Shown in pieces: positions 1 to 8,237 of a stretch of 36,959 bases of DNA (the first letter of the stretch is position 1; every line of letters starts with the position of its first letter). The stretch comes from Cytophagaceae bacterium (GTDB lineage: Bacteria; Bacteroidota; Bacteroidia; Cytophagales; Flexibacteraceae). Below the pieces are notes generated by a model. That model saw only the letters and a program-made list of their open reading frames with translations. It was not told the origin of the DNA and ran no database searches. The position numbers and the translations under genes were made by a program. The stretch covers positions 1-36,959 of the forward strand of contig CANETC010000010.1 of the NCBI GenBank assembly GCA_947441055.1, written 5' to 3'.

Positions 1-17
1 CAATCTCCCGTTGCAGG

Positions 18-50
18 CAAGCTCGTCCTCTGGGCGGGCTTGTTTTTTTT
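18..50 (+). terminator. Rho-independent terminator of a gene upstream of the window
   Basis: CAAGCTCG (18-25) pairs with CGGGCTTG (35-42), one G-U pair, followed by T8 (43-50). Confidence 0.7.
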
Positions 51-476
51 ATTGGATTCTGCGGTTTTTTGTCTTCAATATTTTTATAGTCAACGATTGA
101 TTGTTCTGAGAAGGATTGCTGCACACATTTCGTTTCCTGGATTCGAAACCGTTCCCACACACTGCCGGAACTTTTAGAAAGAAGGCCCCATTTATCAGGA
201 CCAGATCGCTCCGATGGATATCGGCTTTAGCGGATCTGATTTGCACAGGCCACCCAAAACAGAATTCGATTGAAATGTCATTGTTCATAAACTGATGTTG
301 AATTGGTCCTGAAAAACGAATGTGCTTTTGTCTTTTCAAATGTATCAGCAGCGGATTCTCCACAATCGTTCAATGTGCTGGCGTGTAGTCATATTCTCCC
401 AGCGTGTATAAATCGGTTGTCGGGCTTTGCGTAATCTTGTGGCAGGAAATTTTCCTCTCTGAAAAATCAACTTTGA

Positions 477-3392
477 ATGAAACTGTACGGATTAATCCTG
501 CTATGCTTCCTGGAGCTGATTTTCTCTTCCACCATCCTCGCACAATCGTTTGGAATCCAAAACATCAACATCACCAAAGGTCTGATCAGCAATTCGGTTT
601 GGGGAATCACGCAGGACAAGGATGGATACATGTGGATTGCCAGCTCCAATGGCATACAGCGATTTGACGGAAAGAACTATAAGTCTTTTTCACAGAGAGA
701 CGGCCTTGCAGATTCTGAGGCACTGGACTTTTTCAGAAACAATGTCACAGGCGAAATCTATGTGCAAGTTTATCCGGGAAAGGCCTCGGTGCTGAAAGAC
801 GGAAAAATAGACTCCATAAAAAGTAAGCGACTCGAAGCGCTGTTCGCTTCCCGAAGCATTTTGAACATAACAGTCAATTCTGCACGCAAAACACTTTTTA
901 TCTATTCCGATCTCACTGCCTATGAAACAGACTTTGATTTCAAGGTTAAGCGGTCCTTCAAGCAAACCCGCTCTGAAGGAGGCCTGATTTTGTTCTTCTA
1001 TAAGGGAGACACACTATTTCGCTTGAAAGAGCATTCCGGAAATGGGATTTTCATGGATAAGTGGGTGAAAAACCAATTTCAGGAAGTTCGTAAAGTATGC
1101 AGCGGAAAAGGAGTGAAGGCCAAGTTCAACACCTTCAATGAGCCTGGTTGCCTGCTGTATGACAACCAGTATCGGGTGTATTCGCTTAATTTCAATTCCC
1201 TCAAAATTAATAAAGTAGCCTCTGGAAAAACCGAGATTTCGGGGCTGATAATCGACAGCGATTCCATCCTTTGGTACGGAAAAAACAATGGCGTGTATTG
1301 GCAGAATCTGAAAGTGTTGTCCGACTCTGGGCATGTGCTCGACCAACACATTGTTGGCAATATTTTTGAAGACCGCTTCCACCAAATCTGGTTTACCACC
1401 ATTACAAACGGGGTTTATTACATCAGCAACAAGCACATTCGAAATGCCCATGTGTCCCGCTTTGGAAAACCAGAACGAACCATTCACACATTTTTCCGGA
1501 ACCAGAATCTCAGTTTGTTTGGATATACAAACAACTCGTTTTTGGTGAAGCAGAATGGAACAGAACAAGTGATTCAAATTGGCCGGCCCGATATGTTTAA
1601 TCGTGTGATTAAAGTATTGGAGCATGGAAAAGATCTGCTTATTGTCCATGAGTTTGGTGTCTTCAACTGTACAAGCCGGAAGAACTACTATTTAGGTGGG
1701 GGGATAAAAGACTTCAAACACCAGAAAAACAATGTTTTTCTGAGTGCGGGATTTCAGGGTCTCATTCGGTGGAAGTTGGAAGGAGATAAGTTAATCCATT
1801 TGGATACGGTTGAGAAAAATAAGGTCCTGTGTTTTGAAATGGTTAATGACACAACGGTGGCTTATTATTCCACAAAAGGATGTTTTATCCGTAATCTCCA
1901 AAATCCAAAGAAAAATGCACCTGTGATCTTTCCTGAAAACAAGGCTGTTTCCATATCCCGTTTTTACAAACACAAAGAACAGGTCTTTGCCTTGGATCCG
2001 GACGGAAACCTGTATAAACTCATGGGTGAAAAACTGCTTTGTACCTATCCGAACATCCTGGGAAACCATGAACGGATCAGGCAAATTCAGATGGATGAAA
2101 AAGGAACACTTCATGCCATTACAGACCGAGCCTATTATGCGGTATTTCAATTTTTCAGGCCTGGCCAGCATCAAAAAGTTGTTCTGAATTACAAAAATGG
2201 CTTCACCCATTCCCTGATCAACCATGTGTTTTGTTGGAATGATACGGTGTACATATCGGGGAATAATGGAGTGTCCGCTTTCCGGCTCGATGAACTCCAG
2301 AACCAATTCCCAGAAAAGGTTTGGATTTCACAAGTCTCATCCGGGGATGCACTGATTGAGAACCCCGGACAGTTTTTTACGCTGAGCAAATCCCAAACCG
2401 ACCTCAAACTTGAATGCCACACCATCGACTTTAATTTTCCGGAGCCGGTCTTTTTTTCATATCGAATGTTGCGCAATGGAAAGGAACGGTATGCCGGAAA
2501 AACCACCGAAAATTCAATTGTCCTTTCGGAGTTAAAAGCAGGCGACTATGTGCTGCAGGTCACGGCATTCAATTCTTTGAATCCGAACCAGAAAAGTGCA
2601 ACACTTGAAATCCGGTTTCGGAAAGAGCCACTGCTTTTGGAAAATATCTGGGTTCAGACCTTCCTGTATATCACATCCATTTTGGTTGTTGTCTGGATTA
2701 TGGTGTACCTCCTTAGGCGAGAAGGAGAAAGGGAAAAAGCCAGGAATCTCATTCAACAACGCATTACCCGACTCGAACTTCTTGCTCTTCGGTCTCAGCT
2801 GGACCCACATTTTATTTTCAATTCGCTTAATTCCATCAAGGAGTTTATTCGAAAGAACGATGTGTTTCGCTCGCAGCAATACCTAGATGATTTTGCCACC
2901 TTGATGCGGACCACACTCGATAAAAGCAAACACCGGAATATTCTGCTGACGGACGAAATTCAGTACCTAAACACCTATCTCACCCTGGAGCAGCTGCGGT
3001 TTAACCACAGTTTTACTTTCCAGATTTCATACGGAGACCTGCCAGCGGAACTGATTTACATTCCTTCGATGATGTTACAGCCCTTTGTGGAAAATTCCAT
3101 CCGGCACGGGAAAATTGGAGCTCTGGCCCATGAAGGATTGCTGGAGGTGAAGTTTGAAGAAATGGACGACGACTTTCTGAAGTGCACCATTATGGACAAT
3201 GGAACTGGACTTAATTCAGACAAAATTTATCCACAAAAGGGTGTGCATGCTATGAGCATCATTCAGGATCGAATCAATTTATACAACGATTCCCAAAGTA
3301 TGAAAATTCGGTTTGAGGTCCGCAACCGGGCCGATGGTGCGGGTGTCATGGTTGAAATTCTTTTGCCTATTCTCTACAATGAAAACGATTAA
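477..3392 (+). CDS. Sensor histidine kinase: signal peptide, two-component-regulator beta-propeller/Y_Y_Y-like periplasmic region, TM, LytS-type His_kinase domain
   Basis: 971 aa ORF; N-terminal signal-like segment; 'GLISNSVWGITQDKDGYMWIASSNGIQRFDGKNYKSF' propeller repeat; TM 'FLYITSILVVVWIMVYLL'; 'LRSQLDPHFIFNSLNSI' and 'MMLQPFVENSIRHG' typical of LytS-class kinases. Confidence 0.9.
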   Translation: MKLYGLILLCFLELIFSSTILAQSFGIQNINITKGLISNSVWGITQDKDGYMWIASSNGIQRFDGKNYKSFSQRDGLADSEALDFFRNNVTGEIYVQVYPGKASVLKDGKIDSIKSKRLEALFASRSILNITVNSARKTLFIYSDLTAYETDFDFKVKRSFKQTRSEGGLILFFYKGDTLFRLKEHSGNGIFMDKWVKNQFQEVRKVCSGKGVKAKFNTFNEPGCLLYDNQYRVYSLNFNSLKINKVASGKTEISGLIIDSDSILWYGKNNGVYWQNLKVLSDSGHVLDQHIVGNIFEDRFHQIWFTTITNGVYYISNKHIRNAHVSRFGKPERTIHTFFRNQNLSLFGYTNNSFLVKQNGTEQVIQIGRPDMFNRVIKVLEHGKDLLIVHEFGVFNCTSRKNYYLGGGIKDFKHQKNNVFLSAGFQGLIRWKLEGDKLIHLDTVEKNKVLCFEMVNDTTVAYYSTKGCFIRNLQNPKKNAPVIFPENKAVSISRFYKHKEQVFALDPDGNLYKLMGEKLLCTYPNILGNHERIRQIQMDEKGTLHAITDRAYYAVFQFFRPGQHQKVVLNYKNGFTHSLINHVFCWNDTVYISGNNGVSAFRLDELQNQFPEKVWISQVSSGDALIENPGQFFTLSKSQTDLKLECHTIDFNFPEPVFFSYRMLRNGKERYAGKTTENSIVLSELKAGDYVLQVTAFNSLNPNQKSATLEIRFRKEPLLLENIWVQTFLYITSILVVVWIMVYLLRREGEREKARNLIQQRITRLELLALRSQLDPHFIFNSLNSIKEFIRKNDVFRSQQYLDDFATLMRTTLDKSKHRNILLTDEIQYLNTYLTLEQLRFNHSFTFQISYGDLPAELIYIPSMMLQPFVENSIRHGKIGALAHEGLLEVKFEEMDDDFLKCTIMDNGTGLNSDKIYPQKGVHAMSIIQDRINLYNDSQSMKIRFEVRNRADGAGVMVEILLPILYNEND

Positions 3393-4170
3393 CATAAGCC
3401 TGATCGAAGATGAGCCACAAAGCTTATCCCTACTGAAAGACACCATCCTCGTTCTGGGGAACCAATATTCCATTGTTTCTGCCACAAGCAATATAAGCGA
3501 CTCTGTTTTTGAAATCCAGCAATGCAAGCCCGATATTCTGATATCGGATATTCAGCTTCAGGACGGAACCGTTTTTGATGTCCTGGAAAAATCTGGGCCT
3601 CATATCAAAACTCTGGTTCTGATTACTGCCTACGACCACTACGCAATTCGTGCGATTAAATACAGTGCCATTGACTATCTCTTGAAGCCAGTGAATACTC
3701 TTGAGCTGAAACAGGCCATTGAGAAATGTGTTCAGCAACTGGACTCAATTCACCTCAATACCGTGAGCCAGATTAACTTTCTGCAAGCCAGAAATGAACC
3801 CAAAAACCAAAATGCGTACGGGGACATTCTCATCAATTCGGAGAACGCCATCCATGTGATCCACCAGAAAGAGGTTTTGTATTGCAAGGCCGACCGGAAT
3901 TATACAGAGTTTTATCTGCAGGATGGAAGGGTGATTATCAGCTCCAGGACCTTGCTTTTTTATGAACATCTGCTGGATCCTACCATCTTTTTCCGTGTTC
4001 ATTTGTCTTTTATTATCAATACAGAACAAGTGAAAACCTTTGTGAAAGGTCGAACAGGCAGTGTGGTGATGAACAACGGATACGAAATTGATGTGGCATC
4101 ACGGCGAATGGCATTGTTTGCTAGTTTCTTTAAAAATGGTCGTAGGGAAGGGAGCCAGAACAAAACTTGA
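3379..4170 (+). CDS. LytTR-family response regulator (REC + LytTR DNA-binding domain)
   Basis: ORF track starts at 3313, but ATG at 3379 (MKTINISLIEDEPQ) fits a REC domain; 'DILISDIQLQDGTVFDVLE', 'LLKPVN', C-terminal 'LYCKADRNYTEFYLQDGR...FFRVHLSFIINTEQV'; overlaps the end of the kinase gene. Confidence 0.92.
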   Translation: MKTINISLIEDEPQSLSLLKDTILVLGNQYSIVSATSNISDSVFEIQQCKPDILISDIQLQDGTVFDVLEKSGPHIKTLVLITAYDHYAIRAIKYSAIDYLLKPVNTLELKQAIEKCVQQLDSIHLNTVSQINFLQARNEPKNQNAYGDILINSENAIHVIHQKEVLYCKADRNYTEFYLQDGRVIISSRTLLFYEHLLDPTIFFRVHLSFIINTEQVKTFVKGRTGSVVMNNGYEIDVASRRMALFASFFKNGRREGSQNKT

Positions 4171-4177
4171 GAACCTC

Positions 4178-4201
4178 AAAATCTCCCAAAAGGGAGTTTT
4201 T
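4178..4201 (+). terminator. Possible weak intrinsic terminator after the LytTR regulator
   Basis: CTCCC-AAAA-GGGAG followed by T5; A-rich stretch upstream. Confidence 0.4.
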
Positions 4202-4342
4202 GAAATCAACAGATAAATTCCAGTAATTTTCAGTCTGGGAAGAAGGTTACACGGTTAAAGATTTATTCAAGACATGCTTGAAATTGCCTCAACTTCTTTT
4301 CCCAAATTCATTTGGGAATGCTAATCTTGAAGTTCGATACCA

Positions 4343-5914
4343 ATGCCATTGAAAAGCACCAAGTCCCATTACCGAATCGCATTTGCAGCATTTCTGTTTT
4401 CCTTGCTTGCAACTTCCTTCGGATTTTTCTCCGCATGGCTGGAAATTGGCCAGTTCTGCTACGCCCTTGATGATTCCTTCATCATGATGGCGATTTCGAA
4501 AAACATCGCATTTCACCATGTCTGGGGCCTGACCCAATACCACTTTAGCTCCACAGCTTCCTCTCCCTTGTTTGCTGTTTTGCTCGCCGGGGCCGACTTG
4601 ATTTTTGGAGATCATATCTGGATGCCGCTGGTCATCAATATTTTTGCCCTCGGCGGACTGTATTTTTTCGTGGCCTGGCTGTGTGCCAAATGGAATTTTA
4701 AGCTCTGGCAAACCTGGTGGATGCTGCTTGGATTGTTCTTTTTTATGCCCGTTCCGGTTCTGCTTTATGGCAGTATGGAGCATATTCTTCACACCCTCAT
4801 TGCGCTTTTTTGCCTGTATTTGGTGCTCGAGAATGAAAAGCCGGCTCCAATTTGGAAACTGCTACTTGCCGGGGCATTGCTTGCTGGAATCCGATATGAA
4901 GGATTATTCGAAGGCGGACTTTTGGTGCTTGTGCTTTGGAGCAGAAAGCAATGGCTTTCAGGTGTTTTTTTTGGAGTTGGAATGGCAATCCCGGTGGCGA
5001 GTCTTGGCATTTATTCCATGGCTCAGGGTTGGTTCTTTCTCCCCAATTCTCTGGTATTAAAAGCCTACGGAATGAACATTCAGGAAACAAAAACCATCGT
5101 CGGATTTATACTTTCCTGGATCAGCAAAGCGGCCAATTATCCCCACGCCATTGCCTCTATTATCGTGCTGGCACTCATTCGGGAATTGCCGGAATCCGCC
5201 CGCAACCACAATAAGCTTTGGACAGGCGTGGTTTTGCTGGCCTCCGTACTTCATTTTGTTTTGGCACGATATGGCCATGTGTATCGCTATGAAGCCTATG
5301 TGATGGCATTGGGCTGGCTGGCATATTGGAAAACATGTGTTCAGGGTGGTTTTGTAAATTCTCAAGCCGAATTATGGAGAAATTTGCGTCAATCTCCTGT
5401 TCAGGCTATCATCGTTATTGCATTGGTATTTAGTCCCTTGTACCGGTCGGTAGAAAGTTATGCAGTAGGCGCAAAAGCCATTGTAAACATCTATGAGCAG
5501 CAGGTTCAAACGGCGCGTTTTGTGCAGAAGTATTTTGATAAGGCGGTTATCGGCGCCCTTGATGTGGGTGCAATTGCCTATTATTCGGATTGTAAATTGC
5601 AGGATCTCTGGGGCCTTGGAACCATGGATTTTGCCCAGCTGAAATTGAAAAATCAGTACAAGCCTGCTGAAATCGATTCTGTGAGTCAAAGGCTGGGAAT
5701 GGAACTTGCCATTGTGTACGGACGACCAATGAATCGACCGGGTTGGCAGAAGGTGGAAAGTTGGGCAATCCGAGAAAATATGGTTTGCGCTCAGGATACC
5801 GTTGATTTTTACGCATTGAATCCTGATGCACATTCCCGCTTGAAACAACACTTAATTGCTTTTCGCGACAGCCTTCCAAAAAGCGTAATTGTTATTCCAG
5901 CGCAGACTAAATGA
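4343..5914 (+). CDS. Polytopic membrane protein, possibly a GT-C/dolichyl-phosphate-mannosyltransferase-like glycosyltransferase
   Basis: 523 aa with many hydrophobic segments; 'DDSFIMMAISKNIAFHHVWGLTQYH' and soluble C-terminal part resemble GT-C-type proteins; assignment is tentative. Confidence 0.6.
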   Translation: MPLKSTKSHYRIAFAAFLFSLLATSFGFFSAWLEIGQFCYALDDSFIMMAISKNIAFHHVWGLTQYHFSSTASSPLFAVLLAGADLIFGDHIWMPLVINIFALGGLYFFVAWLCAKWNFKLWQTWWMLLGLFFFMPVPVLLYGSMEHILHTLIALFCLYLVLENEKPAPIWKLLLAGALLAGIRYEGLFEGGLLVLVLWSRKQWLSGVFFGVGMAIPVASLGIYSMAQGWFFLPNSLVLKAYGMNIQETKTIVGFILSWISKAANYPHAIASIIVLALIRELPESARNHNKLWTGVVLLASVLHFVLARYGHVYRYEAYVMALGWLAYWKTCVQGGFVNSQAELWRNLRQSPVQAIIVIALVFSPLYRSVESYAVGAKAIVNIYEQQVQTARFVQKYFDKAVIGALDVGAIAYYSDCKLQDLWGLGTMDFAQLKLKNQYKPAEIDSVSQRLGMELAIVYGRPMNRPGWQKVESWAIRENMVCAQDTVDFYALNPDAHSRLKQHLIAFRDSLPKSVIVIPAQTK

Positions 5915-6873
5915 AAAAAGGCTTTTGGAGAGGAAAATTCAAAAATTCTGGAGCTGAGTTCAAAGACACAGGCTTTAGCAATTTGGCTTCTGCCCAGGGA
6001 AGTCGTCTTTTAGATTCAAACGGTAAGTTTCAAGTAAAAAGGACTGGCAGTACAAATTGGTTTTCTTTCAGCTTTGCCCATGAACTTATCAGCATGTCAT
6101 GGGGCAAATTCCTTGGCATAATTTTCGGATTTTATGTTTTGGTGAACCTACTTTTTGCTTGTCTTTACTACTTGGCTGGCATGGAAAATTTTATGGGTGG
6201 CATCGCCAGAACGGAATCTGAGAAGTTTTTTGAAGCTTTCTTTTTTTCTGCACAAACCATTACCACCGTTGGGTATGGTCGGGTGAATCCCGCCGGGTTT
6301 TTGCCCAACATCATTGCTTCGGTTGAGGCATTGATGGGGCTTATGAGTTTCTCCATCATTACGGGTCTGTTGTATGGGCGGTTTGCCAAACCGGAAGCCA
6401 AAATTGTTTTTGCACCCAACATCCTCATTTCGCCTTTTCAAGGAGAAAAAGCCCTCATGATTCGTTTTGCCAATGCCAGGAATAATGATCTGGCAGAACT
6501 TGAGGCGCAGGTGATTCTCAGTCTTGTTGGTTTGGAGGAGGAACGAAATATTAGAAAGTATTATACCCTAAAGCTTGAGAGAAGTCAGGTGACAGCGATG
6601 CCACTAACCTGGACACTTGTGCATCCGATTAAGGATGAAAGTCCTTTGCTTTCAATCGATCAGGAAGGTCTGGAGGAACTTGAGGCTGAGGTACTTGTTA
6701 CAATTAAGGGCCACGATACCATTTTCTCTCAAACTGTTTTTTCCAGAACTTCCTTTCTCCCTTCTGCCTTTGTCTGGAATGCCAAGTTCAAACCTTGTTT
6801 TCGAAAAAGTGAGGACGGACTTGAAACAATTTTGGAAATGGACAAGTTGGGGGATTACGAATTGCTTGCATGA
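5911..6873 (+). CDS. KirBac-type inward-rectifier potassium channel
   Basis: Selectivity filter 'TITTVGYGR' between two TM segments, followed by a C-terminal Kir-like beta-rich domain; ATGA overlap with the upstream gene (5911-5914). Confidence 0.88.
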   Translation: MKKGFWRGKFKNSGAEFKDTGFSNLASAQGSRLLDSNGKFQVKRTGSTNWFSFSFAHELISMSWGKFLGIIFGFYVLVNLLFACLYYLAGMENFMGGIARTESEKFFEAFFFSAQTITTVGYGRVNPAGFLPNIIASVEALMGLMSFSIITGLLYGRFAKPEAKIVFAPNILISPFQGEKALMIRFANARNNDLAELEAQVILSLVGLEEERNIRKYYTLKLERSQVTAMPLTWTLVHPIKDESPLLSIDQEGLEELEAEVLVTIKGHDTIFSQTVFSRTSFLPSAFVWNAKFKPCFRKSEDGLETILEMDKLGDYELLA

Positions 6874-8237
6874 TATTCAGATCTGTTAATCCCTGGTCAG
6901 GTGAATTGATTTCAGAGACCCCTGCGATGGGTGAGGAGGAGGTAAAAAGTGCCCTCTCAAAATCCGAATTTGCTTTTAAAACTTGGTCCAGAACCGAGCT
7001 CTCGGTCAGGCTTAATTGCCTCGAAACTTTAGGGAAGCTCATTGCGCTTAATAGTGAATTCCTATCCACCGCTATGTCGGAAGAAATGGGAAAACCGATC
7101 ATTGAGGCAAGAGCCGAGGTAACTAAATCCATATCTCTTTTAGAATTTTATTGTAAAAATTCTGGCGCTTGGCTTGAAAAAAAGAAATCGGGAGCCGGAG
7201 CTAAAAAAGCAGGTATTGCTCGATATCCTTTGGGAGGAATCTTGCTTGTAATGCCCTGGAATTTTCCGCTTTGGCAAGTATTGCGTGGCGCAGTTCCGGC
7301 ATTGTGTTCCGGCAATGTAATCTTGCTTAAGCATGCCCCGAATGTGTTTGGATTTTCAGCAAAGCTTGAGAAATTATTCCATGAAGCCGGTTTTCCTGAA
7401 GGGGTCTTTCAAAACCTTTTCGTAGATGTTCAAGACTTGGATGGGATTGTTTCCCACAATGCTGTTTCCGCTGTTTCCTTAACAGGCAGTGAGGCTGCCG
7501 GCCGTTCGATGGCAGCGCTTGCCGGAAAGAATTTAAAAAAGTGTGTTCTTGAACTTGGTGGAAGCGACCCTTTCATTGTGTTGCCAGATGCAAATCTGGA
7601 ACTCGTAAGTAAAATGGCGGCGGCCTCCCGCATGATTAACACGGGTCAAAGTTGCATCGCGGCAAAGCGCTTCCTTGTGCATGATTCGATTTCAGAAGTG
7701 TTTGCAGAACGCATTTCTTTTGAACTGGAACAGTTTCGCCCTGGAAATCCATTGCTTGATGAAACAAAAATGGGGCCTTTGGCGCGACCAGATCTGGTGT
7801 CAGCTTTAGAAAAGCAATTGTCTGTCACTTTGAGTGCTGGAGCAAAACTGGCTTACAAGATGGAGGCCGATTTTCCTGAAACAGCATCTTGTTTTTTGCC
7901 AGCTTTGATTACAAATGTAAAGCCTGGAATGGCCGCATTTGAGGAAGAAACCTTTGGACCGTTGGCTGTATTAACAAGTTTTTCAACCATTGAGGAAGCA
8001 ATTGAATTGGCCAATTCAAGTCGATTCGGACTTGGGGCTTCGGTTCATTCTCACAATGAGGATTTGGCCAGAGAAATCGCCGAAAGACTGGACTGCGGCA
8101 CCGTGGCCATCAATTCCGTGATGCGGTCAGATCCTTCACTTCCTTTTGGCGGAATCAAAGCCTCAGGATTCGGAAGGGAACTTGCCGAAGAAGGTCTTGC
8201 AGAATTTGTGAACCTGAAGGTTGTAATGGAAGCTTAG
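6870..8237 (+). CDS. NAD(P)-dependent aldehyde dehydrogenase (succinate-semialdehyde dehydrogenase-like)
   Basis: 'LVMPWNFPLWQ', 'LELGGSDPFIVL', 'NTGQSCIAAKRFLV', 'EEETFGPLAVL', 'PFGGIKASGFGRELAEEGL'; ATGA overlap with the Kir gene (6870-6873). Confidence 0.92.
   Translation: MIFRSVNPWSGELISETPAMGEEEVKSALSKSEFAFKTWSRTELSVRLNCLETLGKLIALNSEFLSTAMSEEMGKPIIEARAEVTKSISLLEFYCKNSGAWLEKKKSGAGAKKAGIARYPLGGILLVMPWNFPLWQVLRGAVPALCSGNVILLKHAPNVFGFSAKLEKLFHEAGFPEGVFQNLFVDVQDLDGIVSHNAVSAVSLTGSEAAGRSMAALAGKNLKKCVLELGGSDPFIVLPDANLELVSKMAAASRMINTGQSCIAAKRFLVHDSISEVFAERISFELEQFRPGNPLLDETKMGPLARPDLVSALEKQLSVTLSAGAKLAYKMEADFPETASCFLPALITNVKPGMAAFEEETFGPLAVLTSFSTIEEAIELANSSRFGLGASVHSHNEDLAREIAERLDCGTVAINSVMRSDPSLPFGGIKASGFGRELAEEGLAEFVNLKVVMEA

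Noticed and set aside
49-363. 104-aa minus-strand ORF
   Set aside because: GTG start, no recognisable domain, ends against the terminator T tract; cannot be supported as a gene.
1014-1649. 211-aa minus-strand ORF
   Set aside because: Antisense to the sensor kinase gene with no recognisable motif.
1791-2306. 171-aa minus-strand ORF
   Set aside because: Antisense shadow of the sensor kinase.
4289-4792. 167-aa minus-strand ORF
   Set aside because: Antisense to the membrane protein gene; low-complexity hydrophilic sequence.
5372-5851. 159-aa minus-strand ORF
   Set aside because: Antisense to the membrane protein gene.
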